Below are positions 34,405 through 42,559 of a DNA stretch of 64,000 nucleotides, piece by piece (positions within the stretch are counted from its first letter, which is position 1; each line of letters opens with the position of its first letter). The notes beneath the pieces were generated by a model. The model worked only from the letters and a program-made list of their open reading frames with translations. It made no database searches and was not told where the DNA came from. The stretch is from Pedococcus sp. 5OH_020 (GTDB lineage: Bacteria; Actinomycetota; Actinomycetes; Actinomycetales; Dermatophilaceae). The position numbers were made by a program, and so were the translations under genes. Location of the stretch: contig NZ_JAPYZV010000003.1 in assembly GCF_027812955.1 (NCBI RefSeq), forward strand, positions 186,001 to 250,000. Direction: 5' to 3'.

Positions 34405-35771
34405 CGGTTCCCCTCGAGGTCCGGCTCGCGGACGCCGTGGCCGCCGGTATGCCGCGTGCGCGGACGGACCTCGCCCGGCTGGTGGCGCTGCGGTCCGTGG
34501 CCAACCCGGAGGTGGAGCCGGCCAGCGAGTGCCATGCGGCAGCGGATGCCGTGGCCGAGCTTCTGCGCGAGGTGGGGCTCGACGGCGTACAGGCGGTGCC
34601 GGCCCCCGACGGGTCCCGAGCGGTCGTCGGACGCACCGCAGGCCCGGCCGGCTCGCCGTCCGTAGTGCTCTACTCCCACCACGACGTGGTCCCCGCCGGT
34701 GACCCTGCCCGATGGGGCACGCCGCCGTGGGAGCTGACCGAGGTGGCCGGGCGCTGGTTCGGTCGGGGCGCCGCCGACTGCAAGGGGAACCTGGTGGCCG
34801 GCCTGGTGGCCCTGCGCGCCGTGGCGGAGGTCCTCGGTGCCTGGCCGGTCGAGGTGGCAGTCCTGTGCGAAGGGTCGGAGGAGCAGTCCAGCGGTGGTAT
34901 GGAGGCGCTCGCCCGGAGCCGCCCCGAGCTGGTCGAGTGTGACGCCTTCGTGCTCGCCGACACCGGGAACGTGGAGCTCGGGCTGCCCACCCTGACCACC
35001 TCCCTGCGGGGAACCGGAAGTGTCCTTATGACGGTGCGGACGATGGCACACCCAGCACACTCAGGGATGTATGGCGGCCCCGCTCCTGACGCCCTGCAGG
35101 CCCTCCTGACATCCCTGGCGTCGCTGCGGGACGACAGCGGCGAGACGACCGTTGACGGGCTCGACCACTCAGGCGTGTGGGACGGTGCACCGATCGACGC
35201 GGACCGCTTCCGCCAGGACGTGGCCGTGCTCGAGGGCGTCGACCCGCTGACGGGCGACGGCACCCTGGCCGACCTGCTGTGGGCCCGGCCCGCAGCGACG
35301 GTCCTCGCCATCGACTGCCCCCCGGTGTCCCAGGTGACGGCAGCGGTGCAGGGCGAGGCGCGCGCCGTGGTGAACCTCCGGGTCCCCCCCGGGGTCGACG
35401 CACGGCACGCCCAGGACTGCCTGATGGCGCACCTGCGAAGCCACACTCCCTTCGGCGCCCATGTCGACGTCAGGCCGGTGTCGCTGGGGCAGGGCTTCCG
35501 CGCGCGGGTCGACGGGCCTGCCTACGCCGCCATGCAGCGAGCGATGCGCACGGCGTTCGGCCACGACGTCGTGACGACGGGACAGGGTGGGTCCATCCCG
35601 TTGGCGACCGTCCTTGCCGAGCTGGTCCCCGAGGCGGAGATCATGCTCCTGGGCGTGGAGGAGCCGGCGTCGAGGATCCATGGACCCGACGAGAGCGTCC
35701 ATCCCGAGGAGCTGCGCCGCACGGCACTGGCGCTTGCGCTCTTCCTCTGCGACCTGGGAGGCGCACGGTGA
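34401..35771 (+). CDS. M20 family metallopeptidase (dipeptidase type)
   Basis: This 456-residue di-zinc peptidase has all the M20 motifs. VLYSHHDVVPAG carries the first zinc His (His93), WFGRGAADCKGN the bridging Asp, and LCEGSEEQSSGG the general base and zinc Glu. ADTGN carries another ligand, and RIHGPDESVH the last His. A dimerisation insert lies between. The missing signal peptide puts it in the cytoplasm. It overlaps its neighbours by 4 bases on both sides, so it belongs to the ATP-grasp set, where it could trim or degrade the ligase product. Confidence 0.9.
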   Translation: MTVPLEVRLADAVAAGMPRARTDLARLVALRSVANPEVEPASECHAAADAVAELLREVGLDGVQAVPAPDGSRAVVGRTAGPAGSPSVVLYSHHDVVPAGDPARWGTPPWELTEVAGRWFGRGAADCKGNLVAGLVALRAVAEVLGAWPVEVAVLCEGSEEQSSGGMEALARSRPELVECDAFVLADTGNVELGLPTLTTSLRGTGSVLMTVRTMAHPAHSGMYGGPAPDALQALLTSLASLRDDSGETTVDGLDHSGVWDGAPIDADRFRQDVAVLEGVDPLTGDGTLADLLWARPAATVLAIDCPPVSQVTAAVQGEARAVVNLRVPPGVDARHAQDCLMAHLRSHTPFGAHVDVRPVSLGQGFRARVDGPAYAAMQRAMRTAFGHDVVTTGQGGSIPLATVLAELVPEAEIMLLGVEEPASRIHGPDESVHPEELRRTALALALFLCDLGGAR

Positions 35772-36556
35772 GCCCGTCCGTTGAGGGCCCGCTCAGGGTC
35801 CGGTGGGTGTGGGCGTTCGTCGACGTACCGCCGCAGGCGGGGCAGGCGTCGGTCGACTTCTGGGTCGCGGTCACCGGTTGCCGGCTGTCACCGTGGCGAG
35901 GCAGCCAGGGCGAGTTCGCCACCTTCCTGCCTGAGGAGGGCGATGCATGGCTCAAGCTCCAGCGGGTGGGGCAGGGAGGTGGCGTGCACGTCGACCTCGA
36001 TGTCGACGGGCCGTTGGAGGAGGCGCGCTCGCAGGCCGAGGGGTGCGGCGCCACCGTCCTGCACGAGACTGCGGGGGAGGACGGCCTGCTCGCCGTGGTG
36101 GTGTGCCGGTCCCCGGGCGGCTTCGTCTTCTGTCTCACCCGCTGGTCGCGGGGCCAGACCCTCGGCAACCAGGTGCGTCACGGTCGTGACAGCCTCGTCG
36201 ACCAGGTCTGCCTCGACATCCCCGCAGACCGGTACGCCGAGGAGGTGGCGTTCTGGTCCGCCCTCACGGGGTGGGCCGTCCAGGACCAGACCTCTGCGGA
36301 GTTCCAGCGCCTGGAGTGGCCGCGGCACCTGCCCGTGAGGTTCCTGCTCCAGCGGCTGGAGGAGCCCTCGGGCACCGTCCGGGCGCACCTCGACCTGGCG
36401 TGTCGCGACCTGCGGACCGAGGTCGACCGGCACGTGCGCCTCGGTGCCACCGAGCTCCGTCCCGGGGACGGCTGGATCGTCCTGCGCGACCCCGCCGGCA
36501 TGGAGTACTGCTGCACCGGAAGGGACCCGTTGAGCGGGGACCGCAGCACCACCTGA
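35768..36556 (+). CDS. Tandem VOC-domain (glyoxalase-like) protein
   Basis: The 262-residue protein contains two VOC domains. The first (about 1-125) opens VWAFVDVPPQAGQASVDFW and ends SPGGFVFCLTRW. The second (about 135-255) opens QVCLDIPADRYAEEVAFWSA and ends DPAGMEYCCTGRDP. The HVDLDVDG and HLDLACRD strands are the repeated metal-site region. The substrate is unknown. It starts at a GTGA overlap with the dipeptidase, making it the last gene of the coupled run that begins at menC. Confidence 0.83.
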   Translation: MSPSVEGPLRVRWVWAFVDVPPQAGQASVDFWVAVTGCRLSPWRGSQGEFATFLPEEGDAWLKLQRVGQGGGVHVDLDVDGPLEEARSQAEGCGATVLHETAGEDGLLAVVVCRSPGGFVFCLTRWSRGQTLGNQVRHGRDSLVDQVCLDIPADRYAEEVAFWSALTGWAVQDQTSAEFQRLEWPRHLPVRFLLQRLEEPSGTVRAHLDLACRDLRTEVDRHVRLGATELRPGDGWIVLRDPAGMEYCCTGRDPLSGDRSTT

Positions 36557-36655
36557 GACCTCGACCGTCCACAGGAGGACGGCGCGGACGGGGGAGGTCC
36601 ACACCGAGGTGCGGTCGGGGCTGGGGTTCTCGGGCTCCTACGCAACGGTGGACCC

Positions 36656-37012
36656 ATGATGGGGGATCCGGGACAGATCAGGGCGTCCGCCGGCCGGGTG
36701 CGGCATGGGGCGGCCGCCGTTCGTCAGGTGGCCGTGCAGGTCGCCGCAACCCGTGAGGTGCGATGGCAGTCGAGCACGGCTGCCGCCTTCCGACATCAGG
36801 TCTCAGAGGCGCAGCGGCGGCTGTACGAGAGCGCTCGGCTACTGGACTCGGCGGCGGACCACCTGGAGGCGCACGCCGTCGCCGTGCAGGCGATGCTGGA
36901 CGGTCTCACGGGCGTCGCGCGGTTCGGGGAGTGCGTCGCCCACGCCGTCAGGGTTGGCGAGAGTGTCGTCCACGCCGCCGAGGCCGCGGTCGACGCAGGT
37001 CTGCGACGGTGA
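36656..37012 (+). CDS. WXG100-like small helical protein
   Basis: The 118-residue product is a helical hairpin with a WxS turn, Trp37-Gln-Ser39 in TREVRWQSSTAAAFRHQV. Long heptad-like helices lie on each side, as in WXG100 (ESX) proteins. The C-terminus lacks an obvious YxxxD/E export signal. No ESX secretion ATPase or membrane component is in the window. The gene overlaps the following lipase gene by 4 bases, so they are probably a partner pair, as seen for WXG100-type chaperones with secreted effectors. Confidence 0.65.
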   Translation: MMGDPGQIRASAGRVRHGAAAVRQVAVQVAATREVRWQSSTAAAFRHQVSEAQRRLYESARLLDSAADHLEAHAVAVQAMLDGLTGVARFGECVAHAVRVGESVVHAAEAAVDAGLRR

Positions 37013-38484
37013 CAGGCGACGACAGGGCGGGCCTCAGGGTCATCGGTGGCACAGCAGGGACCACGATGTACCTGGCCGACCTCGACCTCGCGGCTTTGCA
37101 CCTGCTCGCGGCGGCACGTACCGCCGTGGAGGTGCTGGCCGGGGTCACGTTCGTCGCGCTGGATCCCCGCCTGGCCCTCGAGGCCCCGCTGAGCCCGGTC
37201 ACCGGCCTCACGGCCGCCGCCAGCCTGGCGCGGGCGGTGGGGCCGCTCGGGCTGTCCGGCGACCCACCCATGCTGACCGGCCTGGCGCTCGCCACCCTGG
37301 CAGCCACGGCGGCGTATCGACGGGCTGAGGAGGATGCCGCCCGCACGATGTCCCTGATCCAGAACGGCGTGATGGCAGGCGTGGGTAGCCAGGCACCGCG
37401 GGTCGCCGTGGGGGTCCTTGTCCTGGGTGCGTTCGGCGTCGACATCCGGGGCGTCCTGGACCGGGCCGTCTACCGTTTCCCCGCGCTCGCCGACCTGGCA
37501 GGTGGGAGCAAGGGCCTGGTCGTGGGCTTGGAGTCGGGCGCCCTGACAGGGCCGTTCATGGCTGTCGCCGAGGGTCTCGGCCCGCGCCCGGCCGGTGCAG
37601 CAGCGGCCCAAGGACCCGCTCGCGGTGAGGAGGTCGGGGCATACGAGGACGGCGTCCGGACACTGACGGAGGTGGCTCACGCCTGGGGTGTGCTGGCCGA
37701 GGGAGGCGGGGCCAAGGTGACCCGGGAGGCCTCACCGCGTGCAGGCGCGAAGGCCGCTCGCACCCTGGAGGACCTGGCACGGCAGCAGGCCAACCTCAGC
37801 GACGGTGAGGACTACCCGGGCCACGTCAGGGTGACGCAGGTGCCCCAGGCGCACGGGTCGGCCTGGATCGTGGAGATCAGCGGCACGCAGGGGTGGGACG
37901 TGCGCTCGGGAGCAAACCCGTTCGACGTCACGACGGACGTCCGGTCCATGGCTCGTCAGTCGACGGTCCTGGCAGACGGCGTGGCACAGGCCCTGGACGA
38001 GGCTCAGCTGGAGGCCGGCCGCTCCGGGGCGGATGACCCGGTGATGGTCACCGGGCACAGTCTCGGCGGGATCGTCGCGACCGGCCTTGCGGCATCCCCC
38101 GAGTTCATGGCCCGTCATCGCGTGACGCATGTCGTGACCATGGGGTCGCCCGTGGCGCGCATGCCAGTCCCCCGCGGGGTGGAGGTGCTTTCCCTCGAAC
38201 ATGAGCAGGACGCCGTTCCTCGGCTCGACGGGGCGGTGAACCCCGACCGGAAGGACTGGGTGACCGTCACTCGGGACCTCGAGCGCGATCCCAGCGGCGT
38301 GCGGACGGCCGGCGGTGCCCACTCCGTCGACGAGTACGCAGAGACGGCTGCCGCCGTGGACTCCTCCTCGGCCCCCTCGGTGGTGACCTGGCGCGAGGGT
38401 AGCCGGCCGTTCTTCGAACCTGTCCGCGGACATCAGCCGGTGGTCCGGGACTACCGCATCGAGCGCAGCGGGCCGGGAGGCTGA
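37009..38484 (+). CDS. Lipase-like alpha/beta hydrolase with hydrophobic N-terminal region
   Basis: The 491-residue protein has an Ala-rich, largely helical N-terminal half (about 1-230). A class 3-like lipase domain follows: nucleophile Ser351 in MVTGHSLGGIVATGLAAS, an acid in LEHEQDAVPRLDG, and the His in GGAHSVDEYAE. SAWIVEISGTQGWDV is the strand before the lid region. It has no classical signal peptide. The GTG start overlaps the WXG100-like gene (GTGA). This suggests co-export through a type VII system located elsewhere, with membrane lipid or a rival cell as target. The targets are inference. Confidence 0.72.
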   Translation: MTGDDRAGLRVIGGTAGTTMYLADLDLAALHLLAAARTAVEVLAGVTFVALDPRLALEAPLSPVTGLTAAASLARAVGPLGLSGDPPMLTGLALATLAATAAYRRAEEDAARTMSLIQNGVMAGVGSQAPRVAVGVLVLGAFGVDIRGVLDRAVYRFPALADLAGGSKGLVVGLESGALTGPFMAVAEGLGPRPAGAAAAQGPARGEEVGAYEDGVRTLTEVAHAWGVLAEGGGAKVTREASPRAGAKAARTLEDLARQQANLSDGEDYPGHVRVTQVPQAHGSAWIVEISGTQGWDVRSGANPFDVTTDVRSMARQSTVLADGVAQALDEAQLEAGRSGADDPVMVTGHSLGGIVATGLAASPEFMARHRVTHVVTMGSPVARMPVPRGVEVLSLEHEQDAVPRLDGAVNPDRKDWVTVTRDLERDPSGVRTAGGAHSVDEYAETAAAVDSSSAPSVVTWREGSRPFFEPVRGHQPVVRDYRIERSGPGG

Positions 38485-38487
38485 TGG

Positions 38488-38493
38488 CAGAAT
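38488..38493 (+). promoter_or_regulatory. -10 element of menD, leaderless-type
   Basis: CAGAAT ends 7 bases before the GTG at 38501. It is weaker than the other boxes because the first base is C. Confidence 0.35.
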
Positions 38494-38500
38494 CCGACCC

Positions 38501-40345
38501 GTGAACCCGTCGACCGCGCTCGCCACCGTGCTCGTCGACGAGCTGGTCCGCCATGGCGTCCGGCACGCGGTGCTCTGTCCCGGCTCCCGGTCCGCACCCC
38601 TGGCGTACGCACTGCAGCAGGCTGACCGCGCCGGCCTTCTCACCCTGCACGTGCGCGTCGACGAGCGGTCGGCGGGTTTCCTCGCCCTCGGCCTGGGCAA
38701 GCTGACGCGCGTGCCGGCCGTCGTGGTGACCACGTCGGGAACAGCCGTGGCGAACCTGCATCCGGCCGTGCTCGAGGCTCATCACGGCATCGTGCCGTTG
38801 GTCGTCCTCAGTGCGGACCGGCCGCCGGAGCTCAGGGGGACCGGGGCCAACCAGACCACCGTCCAGCCGGGGTTGTTCGGCCAGGCGCTTCGCTGGTCGC
38901 ACGAGCTGGCAGTGCCCGAGCGTCGGGTGGGGCAGCAGGCCGGATGGCGCAGCCAGGTGTCACGGGCCGTGGCCGCCGCGACCGGTGCAACGGGCGGTGA
39001 CCCGGGGCCGGTGCACCTGAACGTCCCGCTGCGCGAACCGCTGGTGCCCACCGACGAACCCGAGTGGCCCGAGCCCCTCTGCGGACGTCCGGACGGCCTT
39101 CCGTGGACAGCGCCGGGCGCACCGACCCCCCACGCTTCTGCCCACTCGTCTTGGCAACCATGGCCGTCCCCGGGGACCGACGAGCGACTCCGGAGCCGGT
39201 CGCCGTCTGGCACCGCAGGCGCTGGCCTCGAGGACGCCACGCTGGTGCTGCTCGGCGACCTTCCGGAGAGTGAGACCGGCCGAGCCGCGCTGCGCTGGGC
39301 GTCGGCGCATGGCTGGCCGGTCGTGGCCGAGCCTTTCGGGGCGCATCCGCGTCCGGAGGTCGTGCCGCACGGCGCTCTGGTGCTCGCCGCTGGGGAGTGG
39401 GTGCGCGAGCACGCTCCCAGTCGGGTGGTCGTCGTGGGAAGGCTCACGCTCTCCCGGGACGTTACCGCCCTGCTTCGCCGCGAGGGCCTGAGCGTGGAGG
39501 CGGTGGCATCCGGTGCGCAGTGGAGCGACCCCTCGGGGGTCGTCTCTGTGGTCCATCCCCGGTCGGTCCTGCTGGACGTCCCCGCAGCCGAGCCGGAACG
39601 GCTCGCAGGCCCCGGGTGGGCGGCCGCGTGGTACGAGGCTGGCAGGACGGTCGCCAAGGCACTCGCGAACGAGCCGCCGGCCTGGCCCAGTGGTCCCGCG
39701 GTCGCCAGCGCGCTCGCCGCAGGTCTTCCCACGGGGGCCACCCTGTTCCTAGGCTCGTCCAACTCGGTGCGAGATTTCGACCTGGCCGCCACCCCGACGG
39801 CAGACCTCACGGTCGTGGCGAACCGAGGGCTGGCCGGGATCGACGGATGCGTCTCGACCGCCTCCGGTCTGGCGCTCGCCGGCGACTCTGGCGTCTATGC
39901 GCTCATGGGCGACCTCACCTTCCTCCACGACGCGAACGGGCTGCTGATCGGCCCCGACGAGCCGGTGCCCGACCTGACTGTCGTGGTGACGAACGACGAC
40001 GGCGGCGGCATCTTCACCCTGCTCGAGCCGGGCGAACCCCAGCGGTCCGCCGACTTCGAGCGCATCTTCGGCACCCCGACCGGCGCGGACCTGGCCGCCA
40101 TCTGCCGGGCGCACGGCGTGGCCCACGAGCGCCTTGAGTCGGCCCAGCACGTGCGCGAGGCAGTGGCCGCGCCACCGAGCGGGCTCCGAGTGATCGAAGT
40201 GCCCGTGGACCGTTCCTCCCACCGGACGACCCGGGCCGCGCTGCGCCGCCTCGCCGAGCGAGTGCTGACGCCGGGGGCGTCAGAAGGACTCTCGCGCTCT
40301 AGCAGGAGCCGGCTTGAGGCGGATCCTGGGGCAGACCCAGCGTGA
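38501..40345 (+). CDS. menD: 2-succinyl-5-enolpyruvyl-6-hydroxy-3-cyclohexene-1-carboxylate synthase
   Basis: MenD, a thiamine diphosphate and Mg enzyme, adds the succinyl semialdehyde unit to isochorismate. The 614-residue protein has the N-terminal pyrimidine-binding domain (HAVLCPGSRSAPLAYAL, VDERSAGFLALGL). The ThDP/Mg domain follows, with ALMGDLTFLHDANGLL and VVVTNDDGGGIFTLLE. A middle insert rich in Pro, Ser and Ala (about 190-240) makes it longer than usual. The GTG start has a -10-like box 7 bases upstream. The stop is one base from the convergent menF stop. Confidence 0.95.
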   Translation: MNPSTALATVLVDELVRHGVRHAVLCPGSRSAPLAYALQQADRAGLLTLHVRVDERSAGFLALGLGKLTRVPAVVVTTSGTAVANLHPAVLEAHHGIVPLVVLSADRPPELRGTGANQTTVQPGLFGQALRWSHELAVPERRVGQQAGWRSQVSRAVAAATGATGGDPGPVHLNVPLREPLVPTDEPEWPEPLCGRPDGLPWTAPGAPTPHASAHSSWQPWPSPGTDERLRSRSPSGTAGAGLEDATLVLLGDLPESETGRAALRWASAHGWPVVAEPFGAHPRPEVVPHGALVLAAGEWVREHAPSRVVVVGRLTLSRDVTALLRREGLSVEAVASGAQWSDPSGVVSVVHPRSVLLDVPAAEPERLAGPGWAAAWYEAGRTVAKALANEPPAWPSGPAVASALAAGLPTGATLFLGSSNSVRDFDLAATPTADLTVVANRGLAGIDGCVSTASGLALAGDSGVYALMGDLTFLHDANGLLIGPDEPVPDLTVVVTNDDGGGIFTLLEPGEPQRSADFERIFGTPTGADLAAICRAHGVAHERLESAQHVREAVAAPPSGLRVIEVPVDRSSHRTTRAALRRLAERVLTPGASEGLSRSSRSRLEADPGADPA

Positions 40346-40346
40346 G

Positions 40347-41642
40347 TCAGGATCCTGCCGTCAGCGCGTCCCGCATGGGCACGAGCTTGGCGTCGGACTC
40401 CGCCAGCTCGGACTCCGGATCGGAGCCCGCCACGATCCCGCATCCTGCGAACAGCCGCATCCGGCGTGGGTCCTCGGCCTCGAAGGCGCCGCAGCGCAAG
40501 GCGATTCCCCACTCCCCGTCGCCGGCGGCGTCCATCCAGCCCACAGGCCCGGCATACCGGCCGCGGTCCATGTGCTCGAGCTCGCTGATGAGGCCGTCCG
40601 CTGCCTCCGACGGCGTTCCGCACACTGCTGCCGACGGATGCAGCGACGCGGCGAGGTCGAGCGAGGTCGCGTCGTCGGCCAGGACTCCCGCCACGTCGGT
40701 GGCCAGATGCATGACGTTCGACAGGTGAAGCACGAACGGGGACTCCGGCACGTTCACGGAGGAGCAGTGCGGTCGAAGCGCGTCCGCGACCGAGCGGACG
40801 GCGTACTCGTGCTCCTCCAGGTCCTTGCTCGAGCGCGCCAGCGACCCGGCCAGCGCGAGGTCGTGCTCGTCGTCGCCGGTACGCCGGATGGTGCCGGCGA
40901 GCACGCGGGAGGTGACCAGGCCCTTCTCCAGCCGCACGAGCATCTCGGGGGTCGCGCCGACCAGGCCGTCGACGGCGAACACCCACGTCGCGTCGTACCG
41001 CTCCGCCAGCCGCTGGAGCACCCACCGTGGGTCGATCGGGGCCTCGGCGTCGACGTGCAGGTCACGCGCGAGCACCACCTTGTCCAGTCCCCCGGAAGTG
41101 ATGCGCTCCACTGCTCGCTGCACCGCGGCCGCCCACTCGACGGGCGGAAGCGCACCGTCGGAGAAGGCCACGCCCCGCGGCTCCCTCGTGTCCGACCGGC
41201 GGGGCACCAGAGTCGAGGGGAGCACTCCCTCCGTCCCGGTCGTGGTGACCCACCACCGGCCCTCGCGGGCTCCCACCACCACCTCCGGAACCACCAGCGT
41301 GGCGCCGGAGGGGGAGCTCGCGGCATACGAGACGGAGCCGAAGGCGACAGGGCCGGTACCCGGCAGGCGCACCTCGTCGCGCACCACCGCGGAGCGCACC
41401 ACCTCCCGCCACCAGGCCTGGGCTTCGGCGAAACGGTCCCGCCCCTCGGTGGTGACCTCCAGCGCGCGCCCCCACCCGACCAGCCCCTCGCCTCGGCGCA
41501 CCCAGCTCGAGATCGACGTCGGGTCGTCGAGGGCCGGGAGCAGCGAGAGCAGCGGGCCAGGATCGGCCAGCGCCACGGTCCGCGCGACGACGGGGGTGCC
41601 GTGGGGCAGGGCAGCGCTCGAGGGCGCGGGCAGCGTGCTCAT
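40347..41642 (-). CDS. menF: Isochorismate synthase
   Basis: MenF turns chorismate into isochorismate, the entry into menaquinone synthesis. The 431-residue protein has the chorismate-utilising core: [63 protein letters not shown], the YAGPVGWMD segment and the metal-binding end [20 protein letters not shown]. EntC/DhbC isochorismate synthases are similar, and the men gene context decides for MenF. The ATG has a -10 (TAGGCT) nine bases upstream. It is divergent from menG. Confidence 0.93.
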   Translation of the reverse strand: MSTLPAPSSAALPHGTPVVARTVALADPGPLLSLLPALDDPTSISSWVRRGEGLVGWGRALEVTTEGRDRFAEAQAWWREVVRSAVVRDEVRLPGTGPVAFGSVSYAASSPSGATLVVPEVVVGAREGRWWVTTTGTEGVLPSTLVPRRSDTREPRGVAFSDGALPPVEWAAAVQRAVERITSGGLDKVVLARDLHVDAEAPIDPRWVLQRLAERYDATWVFAVDGLVGATPEMLVRLEKGLVTSRVLAGTIRRTGDDEHDLALAGSLARSSKDLEEHEYAVRSVADALRPHCSSVNVPESPFVLHLSNVMHLATDVAGVLADDATSLDLAASLHPSAAVCGTPSEAADGLISELEHMDRGRYAGPVGWMDAAGDGEWGIALRCGAFEAEDPRRMRLFAGCGIVAGSDPESELAESDAKLVPMRDALTAGS

Positions 41643-41651
41643 GTCCGGGTC

Positions 41652-41657
41652 AGCCTA
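41652..41657 (-). promoter_or_regulatory. -10 element of menF, near-leaderless
   Basis: On the minus strand TAGGCT ends 9 bases before the ATG at 41642, leaving at most a few bases of leader. Confidence 0.45.
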
Positions 41658-41716
41658 CGACCGACCCGGACGTCCACCGGCGGGAGGCCACGCACCCGGG
41701 TGGAAGGATGGCGCCC

Positions 41717-42412
41717 ATGACGCGAGCAAGCCTGGACAAGGACCCACGCGACGTGGCGGCGATGTTCGACGACGTGGCGGGCAGGTACGACCTCACGAAC
41801 GACGTGCTCTCCCTGGGACAGGACCGCCTGTGGCGGCGTGCGGTGCTCAAGGCCCTCGACGCCCAACCTGGGGAGACCGTGCTCGACATCGCTGCCGGCA
41901 CGGGCACCAGCAGCGAGCCTTTCGCGGACGGCGGCGTCCACGTGGTGCCGGCGGACTTCTCCCTGGGGATGCTGCGGGTCGGGAACCGGCGCCGTCCCGA
42001 CCTGGGGTTCACCGCAGCGGACGCGATGCGGCTTCCGTTCGCCGACGCGAGCTTCGACGCGGTGACGATGTCGTTCGGGCTGCGCAACGTCTCCTCGGTG
42101 GACGGGGCGCTCGCCGAGTTCCTGCGTGTTACCAAGCCTGGGGGACGGCTGGTCGTGTGCGAGTTCAGCCAGCCGGTCAACGCGCTGTTCCGCAAGGTGT
42201 ACACCGAGTACCTCATGCGCTCGCTGCCGCCCATCGCCCGACGGGTGAGCAGCAATCCGGAGTCGTACGTGTACCTCGCCGAGTCGATCCAGGCCTGGCC
42301 GGCCCAACGAGAGCTTGCGCTGAAGCTGCAGGAGGGCGGGTGGCGGCAGGTCGAGTGGCGCAACCTGACCGGCGGGATCGTGGCGCTGCACCGAGCGCAG
42401 AAGTCCCCGTGA
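41717..42412 (+). CDS. menG: Demethylmenaquinone methyltransferase
   Basis: MenG (UbiE family) adds the last methyl group from SAM to give menaquinone. The 231-residue protein has [20 protein letters not shown], the SAM loop [16 protein letters not shown], the downstream segments [20 protein letters not shown] and FGLRNV, and [18 protein letters not shown] chose the ATG at 41717 because GGAAGG lies about 10 bases upstream, while an in-frame ATG at 41708 would touch that site. It is divergent from menF. Confidence 0.93.
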   Translation: MTRASLDKDPRDVAAMFDDVAGRYDLTNDVLSLGQDRLWRRAVLKALDAQPGETVLDIAAGTGTSSEPFADGGVHVVPADFSLGMLRVGNRRRPDLGFTAADAMRLPFADASFDAVTMSFGLRNVSSVDGALAEFLRVTKPGGRLVVCEFSQPVNALFRKVYTEYLMRSLPPIARRVSSNPESYVYLAESIQAWPAQRELALKLQEGGWRQVEWRNLTGGIVALHRAQKSP

Positions 42413-42508
42413 CCCACCCCTCTGGGTGCCTGGCCACATGACGGGCGGGTCGGGGCCGATGGGGCGGCCGGGTGGGGGCCTCGTTACGACAGGGCGCGAC
42501 CTCGGGAA

Positions 42509-42514
42509 TAGACT
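42509..42514 (+). promoter_or_regulatory. -10 box of the menJ-like gene / nuo operon
   Basis: TAGACT lies about 19 bases after a weak TTACGA (42484-42489). Transcription would start near 42521, just before the Rex-type operator. Confidence 0.45.
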
Positions 42515-42527
42515 CGCCTGTCGGAGT

Positions 42528-42545
42528 TAGTGAAGTGGTTCACAA
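42528..42545. promoter_or_regulatory. Rex operator upstream of the reductase-nuo block
   Basis: TAGTGAAGTGGTTCACAA matches the Rex consensus at 13 of 14 defined positions and has perfect GTGAA/TTCAC arms. It lies just downstream of the predicted start site. Control of nuoA-N by Rex is known in Streptomyces. The site also argues that the GTG at 42530 inside it is not the reductase start. Confidence 0.82.
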
Positions 42546-42559
42546 GCAGTGAGGCAGCC

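Noticed and set aside
42530-42559. Earlier GTG start for the geranylgeranyl reductase
   Set aside because: It lies inside the Rex operator, and the GTG at 42560 has a correctly spaced GAGG.
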